Below are positions 1 to 6,455 of a stretch of 9,393 nucleotides of DNA, in pieces. The translations under genes and the position numbers were made by a program. The stretch comes from Acetobacteraceae bacterium (GTDB lineage Bacteria > Pseudomonadota > Alphaproteobacteria > Acetobacterales > Acetobacteraceae): assembly GCA_947462945.1 (NCBI GenBank), contig CANHTE010000020.1, forward strand, positions 1 through 9,393, written 5' to 3'. Every line of letters begins with the position of its first letter. Positions within the stretch are counted from its first letter, which is position 1. The notes beneath the pieces were generated by a model, which was not told where the DNA came from, did not search any database, and saw only the letters and a program-made list of their open reading frames with translations.

Positions 1-45
1 GAAGGAGTGGCTTTCGTGCAGGAAGCCGGCGACGGCGATGCGCAT
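1..45 (-). CDS. MlrC-like M81 family metallopeptidase, N-terminal fragment
   Basis: Only the first 15 codons lie in the window; the gene continues past the left edge. The reading starts at ATG 45-43 and gives MRIAVAGFLHESHSF. This matches the typical N-terminus of M81 (microcystinase C, MlrC) proteins, which begin MRIAxxGFxHETNTF. Members are zinc metallopeptidases known for opening linearised microcystin peptides, but most bacterial homologues have no proven substrate. The start lies 2 nt after the TGA of the acetyltransferase gene upstream, with no good Shine-Dalgarno sequence (only a weak GGA), so it should be the last visible gene of the leftward operon. The metal-binding residues lie outside the window and cannot be checked. 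The family call rests on this short but distinctive start and on a context full of other amide hydrolases. Confidence 0.7.
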   Translation of the reverse strand, partial: MRIAVAGFLHESHSF

Positions 46-47
46 GT

Positions 48-548
48 TCAGAAATCCATGTTGTGGCGATAGATGTCCATGACCCGTGGCGGGACCGTCA
101 CGCTACCCTCCCGCGTCGCGCCCAGCCGCAGGGCAACCCTGACGGAGGCTTCATTGGCGGGTTCGATGCAGCTGACGAGGCGCGAGAAGCCCAGATCATC
201 CCGGGCATGGCGGCGGATGGCGCGGGCGGCCTCGGTGGCGTAGCCCTGGCCCTGATGGGCGGGGAAAAGCGTCCAGTGTATCTCGGGCTCGGGCCAGGCT
301 TCCGGGAACCAGAGGCCCGCCTGGCCGATCACACTTCCCTCGCCCGTCCGTTCCACAGCCCAGATGCCGTAGCCGCGCAGCACGCGGTGGCCGGCATACA
401 TGGCCATGCGGCGCCACGCTTCGGCGCGGTTGCAGGGGCCGCCCACGAAGCGCGAGGCCTCGCTGGCCCAAAAGGCGGCGAAGGGTTCGAAATCCTCGGC
501 GCGGAATTCGCGCAGCGTCAGGCGGTCGCTGGTCAGTATGGGCGTCAC
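48..548 (-). CDS. GNAT family N-acetyltransferase (RimJ/RimL-like)
   Basis: A 166-residue protein that should transfer an acetyl group from acetyl-CoA to an amine; the acceptor is unknown. The N-terminus (TPILTSDRLTLREF) is the usual opening of the RimJ/RimL-like Acetyltransf_3 group. The acetyl-CoA pyrophosphate loop HQGQGYA lies at residues 98-104, followed by the helix TEAARAIRRHA. The C-terminal half has the common N-E-A-S-x-R-V motif (around 132-137), then RLGATREG. I chose GTG 548-546 as start: it overlaps the TGA of the upstream gene as GTGA, a GGAG lies 8 nt before it, and homology begins right there. An ATG 18 codons further up (602) would add a Gly/Arg-rich stretch with no family similarity. 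It sits inside an operon of amide hydrolases, so a small-molecule amine or a peptide N-terminus is a reasonable but unproven acceptor. Confidence 0.88.
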   Translation of the reverse strand: MTPILTSDRLTLREFRAEDFEPFAAFWASEASRFVGGPCNRAEAWRRMAMYAGHRVLRGYGIWAVERTGEGSVIGQAGLWFPEAWPEPEIHWTLFPAHQGQGYATEAARAIRRHARDDLGFSRLVSCIEPANEASVRVALRLGATREGSVTVPPRVMDIYRHNMDF

Positions 549-1777
549 CGCGCCGTCTCCAGCACGGCCTCGGCCAGCACGCGCAAGCCCTTCTCGGCCC
601 ATTCACGTGAGATGGATTCACTCGGGTGGTGGCTGATGCCGCCATGGCAGGGGATGAACAGCATCACCGCCGGCATGCGTGCCGCCGCGTGATAGGCGTC
701 ATGGCCGGCGCCCGAGAGGATGTCCCTGTGGCGGAAGCCATGGCGCGAGGCAGCCTCGCGCAGACGATCCGCGAGGGCTGCGTCGAATTGCACAGCGGCA
801 AAGCTCCAGTAGGGCTCGCGCTTGACGCTGAGCTTCCGCCGCGCCGCGATGGCGGCCATGGCTGCATCCGCCTCATGAAGCAACTGTGCCAGCATCTCAT
901 TCGAAGGGTGGCGGTATTCGAAGGCGAAGCGCACCTGGCCGGGCACCACGCCATCGGCGCCGGGCTCCACCAGGAAACGGCAGACCGTCATCCGCGCCTC
1001 GGGCGCCAGGCGATGCAGGATGGCCTCGCCGGCTGAAATCATCTCGGCGGCGGCCAGCACGGCGTCGCGCCGCATCTCCATGGGTGTGGTGCCGGCATGG
1101 CTGGTTTCACCCGTGACGGTGACGAGCGCGCGCTCGGTCGCGAAGCCGCCGGTGACGATGCCGAGGTCGTAGCCCTCGTTTTCCAGCACCGGGCCCTGCT
1201 CGATATGCGCCTCGAAATAGGCGGCGGCGTTCTGCAGCAGCGCCGGCTCAGCCGTGCCGTTCCAGCCTGTGGCAGCCAGTGCCTCGCCATAGGGCTGGCC
1301 GTCATCCAAGGCCGGGCGGGCCAGCACCTCGGCCTCGCTCAGCACGCCCATGGCGCCGGCGGCACCGATCATCGAAGGGCTGAAGCGGCAGCCCTCCTCG
1401 CTGGTCCAATTCACCAGGATGATGGGCGCCTCGGTGACGGTGCCGCTTTCATGCAGCGCATGCAGGATTTCCAGGCCCGCCAGCACGCCATATGGCCCGT
1501 CGAACTTGCCGCCGGTGGGCTGGGTGTCCAGGTGACTGCCGATGAGCACAGGCTTGCGCATGGGGTCACGCCCCTCACGCCGCAGCGCCATATTGCCCAG
1601 GCGATCCACAGAGAGCGTCAGGCCGATGTCTGCGCCCCAGCGCGCGAGCAGATGCCGGCCCTCGCCATCCAGGGCCGAGAGGGCCGGGCGGTTATTGCCC
1701 CCGCCCGGGATGGGGCCGATGGCGGCCATGTCCATCAGCCGGTCCCAGAGGCGGTCCGTGGAAAGCGGTAGGTTCAC
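545..1777 (-). CDS. Zn-dependent M20 amidohydrolase, hydantoinase/carbamoylase family (copy B)
   Basis: A 410-residue cytosolic dinuclear-zinc amidohydrolase of the N-carbamoyl-amino-acid hydrolase / allantoate amidohydrolase / beta-ureidopropionase group. Expected metal residues are all present: H82 in GSHLDTQPTGG, bridging D93 in KFDG, E127-E128 in NWTSEEGCRF, H191 in HIEQG and H383 in HGGISHHPSE. Other family motifs are HAGTTPMEMRRDA (227-239) and GAGHDA (356-361). The TQPTGG form of the first motif resembles beta-ureidopropionases. One oddity: where the family, and the neighbouring paralogue, have Asn in the N-x-x-P segment (a substrate-binding position), this protein has Gly (ADGVVPG, 274-280), and the usual DxRHP strand reads EYRHP. 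The start is GTG 1777-1775, overlapping the upstream TGA as GTGA. No strong Shine-Dalgarno precedes it, so translation probably depends on coupling. Length is normal for the family. The exact substrate is not determinable. Confidence 0.9.
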   Translation of the reverse strand: MNLPLSTDRLWDRLMDMAAIGPIPGGGNNRPALSALDGEGRHLLARWGADIGLTLSVDRLGNMALRREGRDPMRKPVLIGSHLDTQPTGGKFDGPYGVLAGLEILHALHESGTVTEAPIILVNWTSEEGCRFSPSMIGAAGAMGVLSEAEVLARPALDDGQPYGEALAATGWNGTAEPALLQNAAAYFEAHIEQGPVLENEGYDLGIVTGGFATERALVTVTGETSHAGTTPMEMRRDAVLAAAEMISAGEAILHRLAPEARMTVCRFLVEPGADGVVPGQVRFAFEYRHPSNEMLAQLLHEADAAMAAIAARRKLSVKREPYWSFAAVQFDAALADRLREAASRHGFRHRDILSGAGHDAYHAAARMPAVMLFIPCHGGISHHPSESISREWAEKGLRVLAEAVLETAR

Positions 1778-3048
1778 GGGCGCACCAGGCCCGCCGTGGC
1801 CAGCGCCGCATCAGCCAGGACCTGCATGCCGGCGGTGGCCCATTCGGGGGTGATGCTTTCGGCTTCGTTGTGGCTGAGGCCGCCATGGCATGGGCAGAAG
1901 ACCATGACTGTCGGCACGCGGCGCGCCATATAAACGGCGTCATGGCCGATGCCGGTCGGGATGTCGCGCCACTTCAGGCCGCGCGCCGTTGCGCTGTCGC
2001 GCGCGCGCTGGACCAGCGTGGGGTCGAAGGGCGTGAGCGGCGAGTGCCAGAAGCGCGTGACGGTGATGGTGACGCCGCGTGCCAAGGCGATCTCCGCCGC
2101 ACGCACACGGAATTGCGCCTCCATCCGCTCCAGCGCGTCCGGGTCGCCATGGCGGGTGTCTATGGTGAAGAAAACGCGGCTGGGCGCGATGTTGCGGCTG
2201 GCGGGGTAGATGTCCACCACGCCCACCGTGCCGCGCCCTTTCTCGCCCGAGGGGGCCAGGGTGTTGAGTGCGATCTCCTCCACCGCCGCCATCAAGGGGG
2301 CGGCGGCCATCAGCGCATCACGCCGGCCGGCCATGGGCGAGCCGCCATGGGCTTCCTCGCCCTCCACCACCACTTCGAACCAGGTCTGGCCCAAAGCATG
2401 GGTGACGATGCCGACATCCTGGCCGCCATCCTCCAGGATCTTACCCTGCTCGATATGCAGTTCGAGGTAGTGGCCGATCTTTTGGAGTTCCGCCGGATCA
2501 GCCTCACCCTGCCAGCCGATGCGCCGCAATTCCTCGCCGAAGACGGCGCCATCAAAGGCGGTCTTCGCCAGGATTTCCGCCTCGGTGAAAATGCCCATCG
2601 CGCCACCGCTGCCCATCATGGGCGGCGAGAAGCGGGAGCCTTCCTCATTCGTCCAGTTGATCAGCAGCAATGGCGCTTCGGTCTCGGCACCCGCTTCGTG
2701 CAATGCGCGCATGATTTCCAGGCCCGCCAGAACGCCCAATACGCCGTCATATTTCCCGCCCGTGGGCTGGGTATCCAGATGGCTGCCGATGGCAACCGGC
2801 GGCAGGCTGGGGTTCCGCCCTTCGCGCCGAAAAACCATGTTGCCCAGGCGGTCCACACGCATCGTCAGGCCGGCGGCCTCCGCCCAACGCTGGAACAAGG
2901 CCCGGCCTTGCGCATCCACATCGGTCAGCGTCTGGCGGTTGCAGCCGCCCTTCGCCGTGCCGCCGATCTTCGCCATTTCCATCAGGCTGTCCCAGAGGCG
3001 GGCGCCACTCAGCGGCAGATTATGCATGTTGCTGGACGGCCGATTCAC
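1774..3048 (-). CDS. Zn-dependent M20 amidohydrolase, hydantoinase/carbamoylase family (copy A)
   Basis: A 424-residue relative of the next gene downstream, homologous from end to end. It should hydrolyse an N-carbamoyl (ureido) or related amide of an amino acid. The metal set is complete: H90 in GSHLDTQPTGG, D101 in KYDG, E135-E136 in NWTNEEGSRF, H198 in HIEQG and H393 in HGGLSHNEAE. The substrate-side residues RRDA (242-245), N286 in RNIAPS, R299 in DTRHG and GIGHDA (366-371) are also present. The loop that is HAGTTPM in most members is HGGSPMA here (234-240). The start is GTG 3048-3046: it overlaps the upstream TGA as GTGA and follows a strong AAGGAG with a 6-nt spacer. An ATG at 3111 lacks such support, and one at 3027 (MHNLPLS), which matches the paralogue's start better, is a fallback. 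The TQPTGG and GGCNR motifs point towards the beta-ureidopropionase side of the family, but this is only a hint. Confidence 0.9.
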   Translation of the reverse strand: MNRPSSNMHNLPLSGARLWDSLMEMAKIGGTAKGGCNRQTLTDVDAQGRALFQRWAEAAGLTMRVDRLGNMVFRREGRNPSLPPVAIGSHLDTQPTGGKYDGVLGVLAGLEIMRALHEAGAETEAPLLLINWTNEEGSRFSPPMMGSGGAMGIFTEAEILAKTAFDGAVFGEELRRIGWQGEADPAELQKIGHYLELHIEQGKILEDGGQDVGIVTHALGQTWFEVVVEGEEAHGGSPMAGRRDALMAAAPLMAAVEEIALNTLAPSGEKGRGTVGVVDIYPASRNIAPSRVFFTIDTRHGDPDALERMEAQFRVRAAEIALARGVTITVTRFWHSPLTPFDPTLVQRARDSATARGLKWRDIPTGIGHDAVYMARRVPTVMVFCPCHGGLSHNEAESITPEWATAGMQVLADAALATAGLVRP

Positions 3049-4388
3049 GCTTCGCTCCTTGCCTGCGGCAGCGTCGCTCCACGATCGGACGTCGCCTCCA
3101 CCCCACACCACTCCGCCATGGTCAGCGCGATGCTGCGCGTGATGCCATGGATGCTCTCCACCCCCACGCTCTCGTCAATGCCATGGATATCCTGCGCATC
3201 CGGGCCAAACACGGCGCAGGGCGTGCCCTGATACAGCACGAAGTGCCGCCCATCGGTCAGGCCCGTCGCGGGATAGTCCCGCAAGGTGGCGCCTGTGGCC
3301 TCGGTGTAGCTGCGCTGGGCCAAGGCGCTGATCGGCGTGTCCTTGGGAAAGATGCAGGCATCGGCCATGAAGCCTTTGAACTCCAGCTTCACCTGGGCGC
3401 CGCGCAGGCGCTCATGGGTGGCGGCCTTGGCCACCAGCGCCTCGATATCGGCCTTGGTCTGCCGCGCCGAATAGCCCAGCATCACCCCCACCCGCAGCCC
3501 GATCCGGCAGCGCGTGGCCACTGAGGAATTCCACTCGCCGCCCGAAATCGTGCCGAGATTCACATTCACCGGGTGGTTCACGCCATGGAAGGCCGCGTGG
3601 ATATGCTCACCCCGATTGCGCTCGGCCTCGTAATCCTTGAAGGCGCCGGCAATGATGTTCGCGGCCTCGATGGCATTGATGCCCGCCTGCATGTCCCGCA
3701 CATGGGCCGGCCGGCCGCTCACCGTCACCCAGGCCCAGACCACGCCGACCTCGGCCGTATAAAGCGCGTCCAGCCCCGGGCCAGGCTCGGGGATGATCAC
3801 GCCATCCATCTTGGGCAGCGCCAGCATGGTGGCCAGCGCACCATTGCCGGTGCATTCCTCCTCGATCACCGCCTGCATCTGCACTTCGGCCGCGGGTTGC
3901 AGCCCGGCGCGTTTGAGTGCGGCAAAGGCCATGGCGTAGCTGACGATGCCGGCCTTCATGTCACCCGCGCCACGCCCATAGACGCGGCCATTGCGGATGT
4001 TGGGCGCATAGGGCGGCGTTTCCCACATGTCGGCCGCGCCTTCGGGCACCACATCCACATGGCCTTGCAGCACCAGGCTGCGGCCGCGCGCCACCTTGGG
4101 GCGATGGATCGCCGCCACATTGTCCCGCCCGGCATAATCCATCAGCGGGGGCGAAAAGCCGGGGTGATCGGCCAGCTTCGCCGGATCGGTCGCGATCCGT
4201 TGCGGCGTGAGGCCGAGATGGCGATACAGCCGCTCCATCTCGTTCAGGGCCGATGCCTCGTTGCCCAGGGTGGAGGGGCAGCGCACCAGGCGGAATAGCC
4301 AATCCAGCGTTTCTTCCCGCAGCGAGTCTGCGGCATTCAGGATGGCGCGTCGCGCGCCAGGGTCGAGTTGGGTCATGGCCCGCAGCAT
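3045..4388 (-). CDS. M20 family metallopeptidase / deacylase (ArgE/DapE type)
   Basis: A 447-residue M20 dizinc hydrolase that should remove an acyl group from an amino-acid-like substrate or cleave a small peptide. Motifs in order are GHVDVVPEG (109-117; H110 metal ligand, D112), GRGAGDMKAG (138-147; D143 bridging), VIEEECTGNG (174-183; E177 general base, E178 ligand), IIPEPGPG (198-205; E201) and DIHGIDESVG (400-409; H402). This last motif replaces the more usual H-x-x-x-E form but keeps the His. It belongs to a different M20 branch from the two downstream genes. It is the first gene of the leftward operon, and its TGA overlaps the next GTG. The start is uncertain: ATG 4388 and ATG 4376 (MTQLDPGARR) are both possible and neither has a clear Shine-Dalgarno. 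Related enzymes include acetylornithine deacetylase, succinyl-diaminopimelate desuccinylase and the YlmB formylaminopyrimidine deformylase. None can be assigned specifically. Confidence 0.88.
   Translation of the reverse strand: MLRAMTQLDPGARRAILNAADSLREETLDWLFRLVRCPSTLGNEASALNEMERLYRHLGLTPQRIATDPAKLADHPGFSPPLMDYAGRDNVAAIHRPKVARGRSLVLQGHVDVVPEGAADMWETPPYAPNIRNGRVYGRGAGDMKAGIVSYAMAFAALKRAGLQPAAEVQMQAVIEEECTGNGALATMLALPKMDGVIIPEPGPGLDALYTAEVGVVWAWVTVSGRPAHVRDMQAGINAIEAANIIAGAFKDYEAERNRGEHIHAAFHGVNHPVNVNLGTISGGEWNSSVATRCRIGLRVGVMLGYSARQTKADIEALVAKAATHERLRGAQVKLEFKGFMADACIFPKDTPISALAQRSYTEATGATLRDYPATGLTDGRHFVLYQGTPCAVFGPDAQDIHGIDESVGVESIHGITRSIALTMAEWCGVEATSDRGATLPQARSEA
3055..3060 (-). promoter_or_regulatory. 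Ribosome binding site deciding the start of copy A
   Basis: On the minus strand the bases read AAGGAG, followed by a 6-nt spacer (CGAAGC) and then GTG 3048-3046. This is the best Shine-Dalgarno in the leftward operon. It supports the GTG start over the ATG at 3111 and the internal ATG at 3027. It lies inside the last codons of the upstream M20 gene, so ribosomes finishing that gene would be well placed to re-initiate. Confidence 0.7.
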
Positions 4389-4436
4389 GGCCAGGGCGGC
4401 GCGAGGTTGTCGAGGCCCCGGGGGCAGGCTTCACTG
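4389..4436. promoter_or_regulatory. Short divergent intergenic region between two hydrolase operons
   Basis: Only 48 bp separate the start of the leftward M20 gene from the start of the rightward deacetylase gene, or 60 bp if the M20 gene starts at ATG 4376. Any promoters must lie here or inside the first codons of the opposite gene. I find no convincing -35/-10 pair on either strand. The region contains the perfect 8-bp palindrome CCCCGGGG at 4416-4423, which may be chance in such GC-rich DNA, and GGGGCAGG (4421-4428), a plausible Shine-Dalgarno region for the rightward gene. Shared control of both operons is an inference from geometry only. Confidence 0.4.
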
Positions 4437-5465
4437 ATGCCCATGAAGGCCTTTCACCACCCCGATGAGGCGCAGCACGCGCCGGAATTCTTCCTCATGC
4501 GCGGCCGTGTCCGTGCCAATTACGAGGTGCCCGCCCGCGCGGCCTCCCTGCGGGAGGGGCTTTCGGCGCTCGGCATCGCGCCCCAGCTGGCGCCACCGGC
4601 CTCGAATACCGCACTCAGCCGCCTGCACACGCCCGAATATCTGGACTTTCTGAGAAATGCCGCCGCCGAATGGGCGCAACTGCCTGAGGCCGGGGGCGAA
4701 ATCATCGCCAATATCCACCCCACGCCTGAGATGCTGGCGCAATCCAGCCGCAAGCCCGGCCATGTGATTTCCCGCGCGGGCGCGCATACGGCCGATACCG
4801 CCTGTCCCATCGGCCCTGGCACCTGGACGGCCGCCATCGGCGCGGCCGGCTGTGCACTGGCGGCGGCCGATGTCGCGGCGGGGGGCGGTGCGGCCTATGC
4901 GCTGTGTCGGCCGCCTGGCCATCACGCCTATGCGGCCCGCGCGGGTGGCCATTGCTACATCAACAACAGCGCACTCGCCGCCCAGCGCCTGTGCGATGCG
5001 GGGGCCAGGCGCGTCGCCGTGCTCGACATTGACAGCCATCACGGCAACGGCACCCAGGGCATTTTCTGGGACCGCGCGGATGTGCTGACCATTTCCCTCC
5101 ATGCCGACCCCACACGCTACTACCCCTGGTATGTCGGCTTCGCGGAGGAGACGGGTGCGGCCAATCTGAACCTGCCGCAGCCCTTCGGCACCGGGGATAA
5201 GGTCTGGCTCGCCGCACTCGACCAAGCCATCGCCGCGGTCCGGAGCTTTGGCGCCGAGGCGCTGGTCGTCCCGCTCGGTTTCGACGCAAGCGAGTTCGAA
5301 CCGCTGGCCGCGCTGAACGTCACCGCCGATGGCTTCGCCCGGGCCGGGGCCGCCATCGGCGCCCTTCGCCTGCCAACGGCAATCTGCCAGGAAGGCGGCT
5401 ACAATGTGGACATCCTAGGGACGCTGCTGCAACGCTTCCTGACCGGCTTCGGAGATGCAGCATGA
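4437..5465 (+). CDS. Histone deacetylase superfamily protein, acetylpolyamine amidohydrolase type
   Basis: A 342-residue arginase/deacetylase-fold zinc hydrolase that should remove acetyl groups from acetylated amines; the bacterial acetylpolyamine amidohydrolases are the closest described type. The charge-relay pair H162-H163 lies in CRPPGHHA, followed by GGHCYINN (170-177). The zinc ligands are D199 and H201 in LDIDSHHGNGTQ and D283 in PLGFDASEFEPL, and the catalytic Tyr is Y322 in QEGGYN. Features of the polyamine-type subgroup are the long L2-loop segment before GPGTWTAA (about 93-134) and the stretch SLHADPTRYYPWYVGFAEE (220-238). The start is ATG 4437, with GGGGCAGG 8 nt upstream; ATG 4443 (MKAFHHPDEA), which looks like the usual family start, is an alternative. 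It shares an ATGA overlap with the following M19 gene. Whether the substrate is a polyamine, an acylated amino acid or a protein cannot be read here. Confidence 0.92.
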   Translation: MPMKAFHHPDEAQHAPEFFLMRGRVRANYEVPARAASLREGLSALGIAPQLAPPASNTALSRLHTPEYLDFLRNAAAEWAQLPEAGGEIIANIHPTPEMLAQSSRKPGHVISRAGAHTADTACPIGPGTWTAAIGAAGCALAAADVAAGGGAAYALCRPPGHHAYAARAGGHCYINNSALAAQRLCDAGARRVAVLDIDSHHGNGTQGIFWDRADVLTISLHADPTRYYPWYVGFAEETGAANLNLPQPFGTGDKVWLAALDQAIAAVRSFGAEALVVPLGFDASEFEPLAALNVTADGFARAGAAIGALRLPTAICQEGGYNVDILGTLLQRFLTGFGDAA

Positions 5466-6448
5466 ACCCCCTGATCATTGACACGCATATTGATATCCGC
5501 TGGCCGGAAACGCCCGATTGGCTGAGTGAGACCGCGCAATGCGTGGACCTGCCGAAGATGCGCCAGGGCGGGATGAGTGCGGCCGTCTTCATCGCCTATG
5601 TCGGCCAGGGGGCACGGGATCATGCGGGCCATGCGGCCGCAGCCGCGCGGGCCGAGGCCATGCTTCGGCACATCCGCGCCCGCGCCGATGGCGTGGCCGC
5701 CCGCTTCTGCGAAACACCGGATGAGGTGGAGGCAAGCTTTGCGGCCGGCATTCCGGCCGTGCTCTCGGCGGTGGAAAATGGCTATGCCATGGGCCATGAC
5801 CTCGGCCGCATCGCGCAATGGCGCCGCCTGGGTGCCATCTATCTGACGCTGACGCATGATGGGCATAATGCGCTGGCTGACAGCGCCCGCCCACGCAAGA
5901 ACCTGAATGATCCTGAGAGTGAGCATGGCGGCCTCTCCCCCCTCGGCCGCGCTGCCATCGCGGAAATGAACCGCCTGGGGCTGATGCTCGATTGCTCCCA
6001 TGTGTCCAAGGCCGGGATGATGCAGGCGGCAGCGCTTTCGCGCGTGCCCATCGCGGTGACGCATACCGCCTGCGCCACCCTCTGCGCCCATCCGCGCAAT
6101 CTGGATGACGAACAGTTGGACATGATCCGCATGGTGGGTGGTATCGCGCAGGTCACCGCCGTCGCCTCCTTCCTCAAGGCGCCGGGGGCCAATGGGGTTA
6201 CCCAGGCGAGTGTCACGGATTTGGTGGACCATGTGGAGCATGCGATCCGCCGCATCGGGCTGGATCATGTGGGCATCTCATCGGATTTCGATGGCGGTGG
6301 CAGCGTGGTGGGCTGGGCCAATGCGGCCCAGACCCAGGGCATCACCGCCGAACTCGCGCGGCGTGGCTATGGCGCGCGGGAAATCGGCCTGCTGTGGTCC
6401 GGCAATTTCCTCCGCGTCTGGCGGCAGGTGCTGCGCGGCGCGGGCTGA
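5462..6448 (+). CDS. M19 family membrane dipeptidase (renal dipeptidase-like)
   Basis: A 328-residue TIM-barrel dizinc hydrolase of peptidase family M19, which cleaves dipeptides, including ones with D-residues at the C-terminus, and some related amides. The metal ligands are all visible: H9 and D11 in DTHIDI, bridging E105 in SAVENGYAMG, H180 in LDCSHVSKAGM and H201 in VTHTAC. D275 in ISSDFDGGG matches the catalytic-site Asp, and HPRN (210-213) matches the substrate-binding segment. The first motif is DTHID rather than the GHND of mammalian enzymes, as in many bacterial members. There is no signal peptide, so the protein is probably cytosolic despite the family name. ATG 5462 overlaps the upstream TGA as ATGA, with GGAG 7 nt before it, so it is co-expressed with the deacetylase. 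Length is normal to slightly short for bacterial members. Confidence 0.93.
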   Translation: MNPLIIDTHIDIRWPETPDWLSETAQCVDLPKMRQGGMSAAVFIAYVGQGARDHAGHAAAAARAEAMLRHIRARADGVAARFCETPDEVEASFAAGIPAVLSAVENGYAMGHDLGRIAQWRRLGAIYLTLTHDGHNALADSARPRKNLNDPESEHGGLSPLGRAAIAEMNRLGLMLDCSHVSKAGMMQAAALSRVPIAVTHTACATLCAHPRNLDDEQLDMIRMVGGIAQVTAVASFLKAPGANGVTQASVTDLVDHVEHAIRRIGLDHVGISSDFDGGGSVVGWANAAQTQGITAELARRGYGAREIGLLWSGNFLRVWRQVLRGAG

Positions 6449-6455
6449 GCCGCGC

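Noticed and set aside
549..602. Upstream ATG start for the GNAT gene, adding 18 residues
   Set aside because: The added stretch is Gly/Arg/Ala-rich and lies inside the upstream gene. The GTG at 548 has a Shine-Dalgarno, a GTGA junction and matches the family N-terminus.
1500..2800. Direct DNA repeats, for example near 1512-1550 and 2760-2800
   Set aside because: They are conserved codons of the HLDTQPTGG region in the two paralogous M20 genes, not independent repeats.
3049..3111. ATG at 3111 as start of M20 copy A, adding 21 residues
   Set aside because: The extension lies fully within the upstream coding frame and has no family similarity. GTG 3048 has AAGGAG at ideal spacing.
1870..3231. 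Long open frame on the plus strand (453 codons) opposite the M20 genes
   Set aside because: It is antisense to two well-supported enzymes with complete catalytic motifs, and its translation shows no recognisable domain. Long antisense frames are expected in GC-rich DNA.
5399..6268. 289-codon minus-strand frame opposite the M19 gene
   Set aside because: No family similarity is visible, and it overlaps a gene whose five metal ligands are all intact.
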